Assembly: GCA_017511185.1 (NCBI GenBank)
Contig: JAFWLF010000085.1
Span: forward strand, 82,556 to 146,555
DNA: 64,000 nt
Source: RGIG5612 sp017511185
Lineage (GTDB): Bacteria > Bacillota > Clostridia > Lachnospirales > Lachnospiraceae
Direction: 5' to 3'
Shown here: piece after piece, positions 27,455 through 35,153 of the stretch
How the letters are laid out: the number at the start of each line of letters is the position of its first letter
Numbering within the stretch: position 1 is the first letter of the stretch
Made by a program: the position numbers and the translations under genes
The notes under the pieces: model-generated
Seen by the model: only the letters and a program-made list of their open reading frames with translations
Told to the model about the DNA's origin: nothing
The model's database searches: none

Positions 27455-27482
27455 GCCGCTGCATTGCGCAGCGGCGTTTTTG
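27455..27482. terminator. Bidirectional terminator between convergent genes
   Basis: CGCCGCTGC pairs with GCAGCGGCG; T5 on the plus strand, A-rich on the left giving a T run on the minus strand. It serves the FAD oxidoreductase (stop 27437) and the cupin gene (stop 27501). Confidence 0.88.
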
Positions 27483-27500
27483 TAATGGTTTTATTGAAAA

Positions 27501-27980
27501 TTATTCGTCTTCTTTTTTGGTTGGCGTGTAGGAGTACTCCGGATTCATGGAAATGGAGAAGTGAAGGATCGGGCGCTCCAGGCTGATGATGGACAGCGGC
27601 AGATGTTTCATCCCTGCCGGCATGAAGATGATAGAGCTCTTTGTCAGTCTGTGCAGTTCCCCACCGATACCGACCTCGATCACGCCGCCCAGATCGTAAG
27701 GATCATCCGGGTTAGAGCCGATGAATCCGATCAGCTCATCAAAGTCGTGGCTGTGCTCATCATGCTTATAAAGCGGACGCATATCCGGTGCGTTTACATA
27801 CCAGGTCATATTCATCTGGAATGCACCAGGTACGGTGTTGCCGTCGATCCAAAGAAGACGCCGACCCCACTGTTTGTAGATCTCCTGAAACTCCGGACTG
27901 AACTTAGGTGTCCTAAGAGTCTGTACGACATATTTACCAAATTCCCCCTCGTCATTCATGACATAGTTTTTTTCTTCCAT
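27501..27980 (-). CDS. Cupin-fold protein
   Basis: 159 residues. A metal-binding type cupin is suggested by YKHDEHSHDFDELIGFIGS (His-rich motif 1) and IIFMPAGMKHLPLSI (motif 2). No membrane segment or signal. Single-domain cupins include isomerases, dioxygenases and sugar-binding proteins; none can be chosen here. AAAGGAAA precedes ATG 27980. The long intergenic array A begins 185 nt upstream of it. Confidence 0.75.
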   Translation of the reverse strand: MEEKNYVMNDEGEFGKYVVQTLRTPKFSPEFQEIYKQWGRRLLWIDGNTVPGAFQMNMTWYVNAPDMRPLYKHDEHSHDFDELIGFIGSNPDDPYDLGGVIEVGIGGELHRLTKSSIIFMPAGMKHLPLSIISLERPILHFSISMNPEYSYTPTKKEDE

Positions 27981-28164
27981 AAAATTTTTCCTTTCTCATT
28001 TTCATATAAATTTCTGATAACGTCAGTATATGATGGTTTTATCAGTAAGGCAAGCAGCAGGTGATGGTTTCATAAGTACTGGCTTGTCACCATTCAGCCC
28101 ATGAAACGATGAACCATCCACATACGTTTCTATAGATCCCGACGAGATAAAAGAAGTCTTTTGA

Positions 28165-28568
28165 GTGACCCGTGGAAATAATCTTCTCATTTAGGTCACT
28201 ACAAAGGAATAAAAAAGTGACCCACTGGAACGCTTAGACAATATAGGTCACCAAAATACAGGTGGTCTTGTGACCCTATAAGAGAGAGACCTGTTTTGGG
28301 TCACGCAAAAAGAGAAAATCCGGTGACCTGCTAGTGGAGCCCCTCTGATTAGGTCACTCAAAATAGGAAAAACATGTGACCTGCAGCAGGGCTGCCAGAG
28401 ATTAGGTCACGCAAAATGGCAAAAAAGCGTGACCTGCTGAAGCTTAAAGGCAAATTAGGTCACATAAAGTATGAAAAAAGCGTGACCCGTGGAGCGATAT
28501 CTTCAATTTAGGTCACGTTGATGGGGTTATAAAGTGACCCGGAGGAGAGAGACCTCGATTTGGGTCAC
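28165..28568 (+). repeat. Array A: alternating inverted repeats GTGACC / GGTCAC, 52-53 bp period
   Basis: Eight GTGACC words (starts 28165, 28217, 28270, 28323, 28376, 28429, 28482, 28534) alternate strictly with eight GGTCAC words (28194, 28246, 28299, 28352, 28405, 28458, 28511, 28563). The gap from GTGACC to GGTCAC is 23 bp in all eight cases; the gap from GGTCAC to the next GTGACC is 17 or 18 bp. The shorter gaps are A-rich on the plus strand (for example TCAAAATAGGAAAAACAT). The longer gaps vary but tend to begin TGC or CGTGGA and end ATTA. No ORF crosses it. Bases 27981-28164 hold nothing I can identify; 28569-28676 hold the next gene's promoter. Confidence 0.9.
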
Positions 28569-28641
28569 GGGTTTAGTGATATGAACAAACGATCAAGCTG
28601 AGACAACCTGAAAAGATGACGTCCCTCCTGTAACTTTTCTA

Positions 28642-28650
28642 TGATATAAT
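28642..28650 (+). promoter_or_regulatory. Extended -10 promoter of the 74-residue protein gene
   Basis: TGATATAAT (TGn plus TATAAT) 27 nt before ATG 28677; no clear -35. Confidence 0.5.
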
Positions 28651-28676
28651 AAAAAAAACAACTTAGGAGAAACGTT

Positions 28677-28901
28677 ATGAAAACATATGAGCTTTTAATT
28701 GCGGAACATCAGCCGAAGTGCGGCGGAAAATCACCGGTTAAGACCACCATCCAAATGGTCACTACCGATGATCCGGTTGCGTTTGTTAAAGAGCGTGAGC
28801 CAAACAATGAACTGAAAGTATCTACTGATAAGGACGGCACGATTATCGTGGAAACCGACCACAACGGGTTTGCGGTGAAATACGAGTTCACGGAAGATTA
28901 A
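28677..28901 (+). CDS. Small protein of unknown function (74 residues)
   Basis: ATG 28677 has a good AGGAG site. The protein is hydrophilic with alternating strands (KTYELLIAEHQPKCGG; GTIIVETDHNGFAVKYEF) and one cysteine, and looks like a compact beta-rich domain. No signal or membrane segment. It lies 27 nt upstream of the dienelactone hydrolase gene and is probably co-transcribed with it. I do not recognise the family. Confidence 0.65.
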   Translation: MKTYELLIAEHQPKCGGKSPVKTTIQMVTTDDPVAFVKEREPNNELKVSTDKDGTIIVETDHNGFAVKYEFTED

Positions 28902-28927
28902 AGCTCTTTCAAAGGAGGAGAAGGATT

Positions 28928-29692
28928 ATGTGGAACAGTTTTAAGATTTCAGATTATGAAGGCATGATCGCAGAAACGATCCGCATCAACGGCCACGAAG
29001 GCAAACCGATCCGTGCATATCATGCCAGACCACTGGGACCAGGCCCATACCCGGGGATCACCCTGATCCCGCATATGCCGGGCTGGGATGAATGGCTCAG
29101 GGAGACGGCACGCAGGTTCGCAGCACATGGATTCAGTGTGATCTGCCCGAATATTTTTGAGGATTTTGGAGATGGCACACCACCAGAGGTCTCCAAACGT
29201 TCGATGGAATCCGGCGGCGCTACAGATAAAAATGTCATGGAAGATGTGGATGCTTCTTTGGCTTTTTTGCGCAACCAGACAACGTCCAACGGAAAGGTCG
29301 GCGTGATCGGCATGTGCTCTGGCGGACGTCATACGTTCCTGGCAGCAGCTACGCTGGACGGCATCGATGCAGCTGTCGATTGCTGGGGCGGCGGCGTTAT
29401 CTCGCCACCGGAAAAATTATCACCGGCACGTCCGGTTGCTCCAATTGATTATGCAGAAGGCATCAAGTGTCCGATCCTGGGCATCTTTGGCAATGAAGAT
29501 GTGATGCCTACACCGGAGGAAGTTAACCAGACTGAGGAAGTGCTGAAGAAGTTTGGAAAAACATACGAGTTCCATCGTTACGACGGAGCCGGTCATGGAT
29601 TCTGGTACTATGACAGAGCGCCGTACAGGCAGGAGCAGGCAATGGATGCCTGGAACAAAACGCTGGAATTCTTTGACAAATATTTGAAATGA
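28928..29692 (+). CDS. Dienelactone hydrolase family protein
   Basis: 254 residues, alpha/beta hydrolase. The nucleophile elbow is GMCSGGRHTF with a cysteine, as in dienelactone hydrolases; the acid lies near GNEDVMPTPEE and the histidine in GAGHGFWYYDR. These cytoplasmic enzymes open lactone or ester bonds in small acids. Strong AAAGGAGGAG before ATG 28928. The stop overlaps the start of the downstream maturase gene by 4 nt, so the two are translationally coupled. Confidence 0.88.
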   Translation: MWNSFKISDYEGMIAETIRINGHEGKPIRAYHARPLGPGPYPGITLIPHMPGWDEWLRETARRFAAHGFSVICPNIFEDFGDGTPPEVSKRSMESGGATDKNVMEDVDASLAFLRNQTTSNGKVGVIGMCSGGRHTFLAAATLDGIDAAVDCWGGGVISPPEKLSPARPVAPIDYAEGIKCPILGIFGNEDVMPTPEEVNQTEEVLKKFGKTYEFHRYDGAGHGFWYYDRAPYRQEQAMDAWNKTLEFFDKYLK

Positions 29693-30855
29693 CACAGAAA
29701 TCATTTGTCGTAATGGCAAAGCCGGTCGGGTCGCGCTGCAACATGCATTGCGATTACTGTTACTATCTGGAAAAAGGGCAGTACTCCGAGCATGAGCGCC
29801 AGACCCGCATGAGCTATGACTTATTGGAAAAATTGATCAAAGAGACGATCGGCACTGCCGAAGGGCCGGTCGTTTCTTTCGTTTGGCATGGCGGAGAGCC
29901 GACGATCGCCGGACTGGATTTTTATAAAAAAGTCGTGGAGCTGGAACGGAAATATCTGCCTTCAGGCTGGCAGGTGTGGAACAATCTGCAGACGAACGGC
30001 TTTATGATGAACGATCTGTGGTGCAGGTTCCTGAAAGAAAACCAGTTTGATGTAGGCGTGAGCTTTGACGGTTCCGCCAAAGTGCACGATCAGAACAGGC
30101 ACGATCTGAAAGGCGGTGCTACGCAGGCCAGGATTCTCCGGTCTATCCAGAGGCTGCGTTCGTTTGGTATTGAGCCGGACATCCTTTGTACGGTCAATTC
30201 AAAGTCCTGCGAAGATCCATTGGATGTCTACCGCGCGATCAAAGAGACCGGCTGCGGATGGTGCCAGTTTATTCCGATCGTAGTACGGCAGCCAGATGGA
30301 ACCTTCAGTAAAGAATCTGTTACCCCGGAAGGTTATGGAAGGTTTCTGATCACCATTTTTGATGAGTGGGTGCGAAACGATCTGGGGAAAATCGATGTGC
30401 AGCTCTTTGCGGAAACAGCGCGCATCATGGCAGGGGGAGAGGCAAGCCTTTGCTGGATGGCCAAGACCTGCGGTCGTGCATTGATTGCAGAAGAGGATGG
30501 AGCCATCTATTCCTGCGATCACTTTGTGGATGATGATCATCGCCTGGGGATGCTGCAGCAGAAGGACCTGGGCGAGATGGCAAATAGTGATTTCCAGATT
30601 GCATTTGGAGAATCCAAATGCACCACTCTGACAAAGGAATGCCAAAGCTGCCCGTTCTTGAAATTCTGCAACGGAGGCTGCCTGAAGGACCGCTTTGGAA
30701 AAAGCAATACGGGTGAAGAAGGACAGTACTATCTCTGCGCAGGCTTAAAGGCATTCTTTGCACATGCCCTGCCGGTCCTGGAGCAGGTGATGACAATGAG
30801 CCGGGAAAGTAAGACGCAGGCGGAGATCATGACATCCTTGCATAAATTGGGGTGA
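29689..30855 (+). CDS. Anaerobic sulfatase maturase-type radical SAM/SPASM protein
   Basis: 388 residues. The radical SAM motif is C17, C21 and C24 (SRCNMHCDYCYY), followed by WHGGEPT. The SPASM region shows CWMAKTCGRALIAEEDGAIYSCDHFV (quoted in two parts: CWMAKTCGRALI; GAIYSCDHFV) and CQSCPFLKFCNGGC, the arrangement of anSME enzymes that convert a Cys or Ser to formylglycine in sulfatases. No sulfatase gene lies in the window, so the substrate is elsewhere or different. It is coupled to the hydrolase gene before it and followed after 4 nt by a lipoprotein gene. Confidence 0.88.
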   Translation: MTQKSFVVMAKPVGSRCNMHCDYCYYLEKGQYSEHERQTRMSYDLLEKLIKETIGTAEGPVVSFVWHGGEPTIAGLDFYKKVVELERKYLPSGWQVWNNLQTNGFMMNDLWCRFLKENQFDVGVSFDGSAKVHDQNRHDLKGGATQARILRSIQRLRSFGIEPDILCTVNSKSCEDPLDVYRAIKETGCGWCQFIPIVVRQPDGTFSKESVTPEGYGRFLITIFDEWVRNDLGKIDVQLFAETARIMAGGEASLCWMAKTCGRALIAEEDGAIYSCDHFVDDDHRLGMLQQKDLGEMANSDFQIAFGESKCTTLTKECQSCPFLKFCNGGCLKDRFGKSNTGEEGQYYLCAGLKAFFAHALPVLEQVMTMSRESKTQAEIMTSLHKLG

Positions 30856-30859
30856 GAAC

Positions 30860-31327
30860 ATGAAAAAAACACAGATCATTTTTATGATAGTAATAGGAGT
30901 GATGCTTATGCTTGGAACAGCAGGATGCGGAAAAGAAAAACATCGCCTGACGTTTGACAGCGATGGGTTTTCATCCAAAAAGACAGAGTATGCGGCAGGC
31001 GAGAAGGTTACCGTGATCTTTGACTGGCGGTACATCGGCACGGATACAGATTATCGTTTCTATAGTGATGATGTAACGTTTCAACAGGATTTTGAACCGC
31101 AAAAAGGTTATATATTCACCTTTACGATGCCGGATCATGATGTGGCGTTTACGCATACCGCTGAGAACACGATGACGGCGCTGCCGGGCTCCTATCAACC
31201 GGACAATAGTTTCTTAGGAAGCGGCAGCCAGGAACCGCCGGAAGGGACCTGGGTCTGTCCGGAGTGTGGAAACTGGAACACCGGGAAGTTCTGCAGCGAA
31301 TGCGGGCATAAGCAGCCGGAAGAATAA
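30860..31327 (+). CDS. Lipoprotein with C-terminal zinc ribbon
   Basis: 155 residues. Lipobox GTAGC near residue 22 marks a lipoprotein. The middle part is a short beta-rich domain (KVTVIFDWRYIGTDTDYRFY; FTFTMPDHDVAFTH). The last 25 residues form a CxxC...CxxC zinc ribbon (VCPECGNWNTGKFCSECG), which is unusual on an exported protein. The gene begins 4 nt after the maturase gene, so it belongs to the same operon. Function unknown. Confidence 0.75.
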   Translation: MKKTQIIFMIVIGVMLMLGTAGCGKEKHRLTFDSDGFSSKKTEYAAGEKVTVIFDWRYIGTDTDYRFYSDDVTFQQDFEPQKGYIFTFTMPDHDVAFTHTAENTMTALPGSYQPDNSFLGSGSQEPPEGTWVCPECGNWNTGKFCSECGHKQPEE

Positions 31328-31415
31328 AGTATCATATCTGCAGGAAAAGTCAGATGGAGAGAATACGAAAGTGCCTTCACGTATAAGGCAGGGTTTTAGA
31401 AAAGGAGCGTATAGT

Positions 31416-31730
31416 ATGGGTAAAGAAGAATGGAAAAACACAGGCAAAGAGCTGGGCGGTGCGTTTACAGGTTTAGCTAAGTCTTTGATCCGTTCTGCGA
31501 AAACGGGTATTGATAAAGTAGAAGATTGGGCAGAAGAAGATACAAACCAGCAGCCGCAGCAGGAAGAAGAAAGCAATGTGTTCAATGACGGCACATGGAG
31601 AGAGACCGGTAAGAACCTGGGCAAGGCATTTATGGGCCTTGGCAAGACGATCGTAGGAACCGGCGAAGAAGCTTTGGAAAAAGCAGAAGAGTGGGCCGAG
31701 AATGACGATGACAACAAGCCGGAAGAATAG
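31416..31730 (+). CDS. Small protein with an internal duplication
   Basis: 104 residues from ATG 31416, chosen for its AAAGGAG site; the open frame extends upstream without one. The protein consists of two copies of one amphipathic module: EWKNTGKELGGAFTGLAKS...DWAEED and TWRETGKNLGKAFMGLGKT...EWAEND, joined by a Gln/Glu-rich linker. No signal or membrane helix. The modules may bind membranes or surfaces. Array B begins 30 nt after the stop. Confidence 0.7.
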   Translation: MGKEEWKNTGKELGGAFTGLAKSLIRSAKTGIDKVEDWAEEDTNQQPQQEEESNVFNDGTWRETGKNLGKAFMGLGKTIVGTGEEALEKAEEWAENDDDNKPEE

Positions 31731-31760
31731 TTGATAGTATTATTGTTTAGACGTTTTTGT

Positions 31761-32160
31761 GGTCTGATTTGCGATAATCGCGAATCAGACCATTCATGTT
31801 TTATGAATAGTGGGTCCATAGAGGGTAAAATGCTTTGTGGACCATAGGTATTTTTCGCGGGAATTGGTCCAAGAGGAGAAAATGGATTCATGGACCATAA
31901 GGAGAACTGGAAGAATTTGGTCCACTGAGAGAAAAACATGTTATGGACCCAATAGAATGAGCAGAGAAATTGGTCCATTGAACAAAATAAACATTTTGGA
32001 CCATAAAACAGAAACAAATAATTGGGTCCGTAGCGAAGAACTTGCGTCTTGGACCATATAAAGGAAAACAATCAATTGGTCCATGGGGAGAAAAGTGCTT
32101 TGTGGACCATACATCATAAAAAATACATTGGGTCCACGGGGAAAAAACATCACCTGGACC
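31761..32160 (+). repeat. Array B: alternating inverted repeats GGTCC / GGACC, 53 bp period
   Basis: Seven GGTCC words start at 31813, 31866, 31919, 31972, 32025, 32078 and 32131, exactly 53 bp apart. They alternate with seven GGACC words at 31839, 31892, 31945, 31998, 32051, 32104 and 32156 (53 bp apart, the last 52). An eighth, diverged unit precedes them 52 bp upstream: GGTCT at 31761 and AGACC at 31787, both arms changed so they still pair. The usual full words are TTGGTCCA and TGGACCATA. The 20-21 bp between GGTCC and GGACC is purine-rich, often GAG-nn-AAAA. No ORF; the array runs straight into a terminator. Confidence 0.9.
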
Positions 32161-32161
32161 C

Positions 32162-32195
32162 AAAAAGGCTGCCGCAGAAATGCGGCAGCCTTTTT
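32162..32195. terminator. Strong bidirectional terminator at the end of array B
   Basis: A perfect 10-bp stem, GGCTGCCGCA and TGCGGCAGCC, closed by a GAAA tetraloop, with A5 on the left and T5 on the right. It begins directly after the last GGACC word. The bases to 32259 contain nothing else recognisable. Confidence 0.9.
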
Positions 32196-32259
32196 ATCTG
32201 ATTGATAGAAAAATATCTAAAAGTTTGAATTGATGCTACTCTTTAAAACAAATTCGGCA

Positions 32260-33837
32260 TTACGGCTTAAATTTGTTATTACCCTCCAGATCTACAATGT
32301 AATAAGTATTGTCATCATCACATTTGTAGTAGATCAGATTGCCTGCTACGCAGACGTTCTTGACTGGTTCTTCCACCAATGTGCGGGAGCCCAGACCGTT
32401 GGTCTGCACATAATTGAGATACGTGCTCTTGACGCCGGAGTAGGAATAAATACCGTCTTCTCTCACATTGATGTAGTAGAGATAGTCACTGGCAAGTTCA
32501 TCTAATTCGCCGGTCGTCAGATCGTAAGTGGAAAACCAGTTGGTGACCAGGTCATTGAAATACAACAGATTACCTGCAATGGTCATGCCCTCTATCTGAT
32601 GATCGACCAGGCAGACCAGATCGGAGCCGTCCATATTGGCCCGGTACAGTTTCCCGCCATCTTCCTGATTAGCATAATAAATATATGTGCCGTCCGTGAC
32701 CCAGGAGTATGTCTTTTCCAGAGAGTTCTCAAAACGCACATCTTTTCCCTGCAGATTCATGGAATACAGATGAAGATGATCCAGACCATCCTGATAATAG
32801 ATCCGGTCATTCACAATCCGAACATCCTCCGTTGCCCCGGTGTGAAGGATGGCCATATTCTGGCCGTTGGTGTCAACCTTCTTGATGCAAGGCTCAACAC
32901 CGCTGGAACGGTAATACACAAACCCGTCATATACACTGATCTCGGCTGCAGGATCATCCGTGAGCTGTGTCACATCACTTCCGTCTTTGCGCATTTTGAA
33001 CAGACAAAAGCCTTCGTTGCTGCGGTAATAGTACCACTCCCCATCAAAAGCAATGAATCCGCCGCTTGAAAGATTGCCCTGCGAATTACCCTGCGTATAG
33101 GTCTCAGTCATGTCCATGCTGACGTTATCGGAAATGACAGGGAGCTGTTGCACAGTTGTATCATCGGCCGTTGTATCGTCCGTTGCTGTATCATCGGCGA
33201 TGACAGCAGCATCACCGGTTCCGCCCGGAGCAGGAGCATTTCCGCCTTTCTTTGTCAGCATCGGAATCAGTACGATGGCAAGAACCGCGATCACTACCAC
33301 AGCTGCAGCAATACCGATCCACAGACCAAGTTGTTTTTTCTTTCCGCCCTGTGACTGCGCTGCCTCGCTGGCTTTCTGCTGATAGACCTCGGTCTGCGCC
33401 TCGTTCATGGCTGTCGCAGGTTTGCCTGCACCAGCATTCGCCACAATTGCTTTGCATAAAACACCTAACTGTGCAATTGCTTCTTCCCGTTTTGTATTCA
33501 TCGCATCCAGCCAGTGCACGGTGGAGAGATAATACTTCATACCGGCGATTGGTTCTTCATCCGTCAGACGGAATGGAACGATCGTGACGCCGGAGCTGAC
33601 TGCATTGCTGACTTCCCGCAGGACCTGCGGGGAAACATTAGAATCACGGGTGAAGATCAGAACCATAACCTTGGTGGCGCCGATCGCCTGAATAATGGAA
33701 TCTGCCCAGTTTGCGCCAGGCACGATATCCCGCGGTGCATACCAGCATCGCAGCCCTTCGCTTTCCATATGTGCACAGATGGCGTCTGCTACGGGTTTAT
33801 CCACATGGGAATAGCTGATAAAAATATCATGAGCCAT
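32260..33837 (-). CDS. TIR-domain membrane protein with C-terminal DUF5050-like beta-propeller
   Basis: 525 residues. Residues 1-125 are a bacterial TIR domain: DIFISYSHVDKPVADAI, CWYAPRDIVPGANW, and SPQVLREVSNAV, where E75 occupies the place of the catalytic glutamate of TIR NAD-cleaving enzymes. A linker and one membrane helix (about 171-193) follow. The external C-terminal half (about 250-525) repeats the pattern YYRSNEGFCLFKMRKDGSD / LYRANMDGSDL, a DUF5050-type propeller. The layout suggests a surface sensor coupled to a cytoplasmic TIR effector. A role in phage defence or signalling is possible but unproven; no partner such as a sirtuin or caspase is adjacent. Confidence 0.85.
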   Translation of the reverse strand: MAHDIFISYSHVDKPVADAICAHMESEGLRCWYAPRDIVPGANWADSIIQAIGATKVMVLIFTRDSNVSPQVLREVSNAVSSGVTIVPFRLTDEEPIAGMKYYLSTVHWLDAMNTKREEAIAQLGVLCKAIVANAGAGKPATAMNEAQTEVYQQKASEAAQSQGGKKKQLGLWIGIAAAVVVIAVLAIVLIPMLTKKGGNAPAPGGTGDAAVIADDTATDDTTADDTTVQQLPVISDNVSMDMTETYTQGNSQGNLSSGGFIAFDGEWYYYRSNEGFCLFKMRKDGSDVTQLTDDPAAEISVYDGFVYYRSSGVEPCIKKVDTNGQNMAILHTGATEDVRIVNDRIYYQDGLDHLHLYSMNLQGKDVRFENSLEKTYSWVTDGTYIYYANQEDGGKLYRANMDGSDLVCLVDHQIEGMTIAGNLLYFNDLVTNWFSTYDLTTGELDELASDYLYYINVREDGIYSYSGVKSTYLNYVQTNGLGSRTLVEEPVKNVCVAGNLIYYKCDDDNTYYIVDLEGNNKFKP

Positions 33838-33852
33838 AACTTATCTCCTGTA

Positions 33853-34401
33853 TCAGTCGACCAGCTTCTCCTGGTTCATATCGTAATGGAATGTATAATG
33901 TTGGCCATTCCAGTCAAAGTTTACTTCAATGATGCCCTCGGACATACTTGCCTGAATATTTTCTGCACCGCCGGAGTAACCCTCGATGGAATCCATCGCC
34001 GTATTGATAGCTTTCTCAAATGGGTCTGGTGAGTTGGCTGGAACTTCTACGGCTTCAGGCGGAACATTTTTGCTGACGATCGCGCCTGTCGTGCCGTTCA
34101 GCACATAACTGCAGTCGATGTTGTTCAGTTTGAAAGAAATCTCAATGTTGCCGTCTGCATCCATGGCATGAACCATGATGTCATCTGCATATGCGAGAGA
34201 AAGATTCAGATCATCAAAAACCTTTTCTACCAGAACACTGCTGTCCAAAGGCTCTTTTGCCTGTTCCTCAGTTTGCTTTTCCGTCGGCTGTACAGCTTCT
34301 TTTGTCTGCGGCTGTGTTTCCGGCTCTTTCTTTCCGCCGCATGCGCACAGCAGGGATACTGCCAAAACGAAGATACAAAGAAGAGAAATTGTCTTTTTCA
34401 T
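33853..34401 (-). CDS. PepSY-like lipoprotein
   Basis: 182 residues from ATG 34401, preceded by AAAGGAG; the open frame extends upstream without a ribosome site. Lipobox LLCAC near residue 18, then a Pro/Thr/Gln-rich linker. Two domains of about 60 residues contain NIEISFKLNNIDCSYVLNG and IIEVNFDWNGQHYTFHYD, resembling PepSY units that often act as protease-inhibitory or sensor domains. It stands directly upstream of the TIR protein gene (15 nt), so the pair may form an operon. Confidence 0.72.
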   Translation of the reverse strand: MKKTISLLCIFVLAVSLLCACGGKKEPETQPQTKEAVQPTEKQTEEQAKEPLDSSVLVEKVFDDLNLSLAYADDIMVHAMDADGNIEISFKLNNIDCSYVLNGTTGAIVSKNVPPEAVEVPANSPDPFEKAINTAMDSIEGYSGGAENIQASMSEGIIEVNFDWNGQHYTFHYDMNQEKLVD

Positions 34402-34495
34402 ATCAATACTCCTTTCCATGTTGTATATATTGCGTAAGAGCTTACATAGTAAGTTAAGTTTAGTATAGCAGAAATGCTGAAAAAACAGCAAATAC

Positions 34496-34524
34496 TTGTT
34501 TGTTTTTTAAAAATAGTGTAGTAT
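34496..34524 (+). promoter_or_regulatory. Candidate promoter of the 2-oxoacid oxidoreductase operon
   Basis: TTGTTT (34496-34501), 17-bp spacer, TAGTAT (34519-34524), 44 nt before the first gene. Confidence 0.45.
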
Positions 34525-34568
34525 TAATCAATTGCTTTTTAAATTAGAAAGATCGAAAGGATCTACCT

Positions 34569-35141
34569 ATGAACATTATGGAAATACGCTGGCATGGAAG
34601 AGGCGGACAGGGTGCAAAAACAGCAAGCCTGCTTCTGGCAGATGCGGCGTTTATGGCGGGAAAATTTGTGCAGTCATTTCCGGAGTATGGTCCGGAACGG
34701 AGCGGTGCGCCTATTACGGCGTACAACCGTATTTCCGATGAGCGCTGCTCCATCCACTCCAATATTTATGAGCCTGACTATGTAGTAGTGGTGGATGAAA
34801 CATTACTGGAAAGCGTGGATGTGACAGCAGGCCTCAAAGAAGAGGGCGGTATTGTGATCAACTCCGCAAAGAGTGCTGCAGAACTGCGTCCGCTGCTGCA
34901 TGGATATCAGGGAAAGGTTTATACGGTGGATGCAGGGACGATCTCCCGCAAACATCTGGGTGACTATTTTCCAAATACGCCAATGCTGGCAGCCATCGTG
35001 GCGATCAGCGGATGTGTGGAACAGCAGGCATTTATGAAAGATATGGAAGAAGCCTATACCCATAAATTTGCCAACAAACCGCAGGTCATTAAAGGAAATC
35101 TGGATTGCCTTGCTGAAGCAATGCAGTCAGTCAGGGAATAG
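34569..35141 (+). CDS. porG: 2-oxoacid:ferredoxin oxidoreductase, gamma subunit
   Basis: 190 residues. The start MEIRWHGRGGQGAKTASLLL is diagnostic of the gamma subunit, and FPEYGPERSGAPITAYNRIS follows as in PorG. The four-subunit complex splits a 2-oxoacid and CoA to acyl-CoA and CO2 while reducing ferredoxin, a central step in anaerobes. The order gamma, delta, alpha, beta is that of the four-subunit pyruvate and 2-ketoisovalerate enzymes. The por symbol assumes pyruvate; a branched-chain oxoacid cannot be excluded. Confidence 0.9.
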   Translation: MNIMEIRWHGRGGQGAKTASLLLADAAFMAGKFVQSFPEYGPERSGAPITAYNRISDERCSIHSNIYEPDYVVVVDETLLESVDVTAGLKEEGGIVINSAKSAAELRPLLHGYQGKVYTVDAGTISRKHLGDYFPNTPMLAAIVAISGCVEQQAFMKDMEEAYTHKFANKPQVIKGNLDCLAEAMQSVRE

Positions 35142-35153
35142 AGAAGGGTAAGA

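Noticed and set aside
27981..28164. Dyad-like words (GATGGTTTCAT and ATGAAAC...ACCATC) upstream of array A
   Set aside because: Pairing is imperfect, spacing is large and no link with a promoter could be seen.
28165..28568. Array A (and B) as CRISPR arrays
   Set aside because: Only 5-6 bases per arm are constant, the sequence between arms is partly conserved and A-rich, units are joined by two alternating spacings, and no cas gene is in the window.
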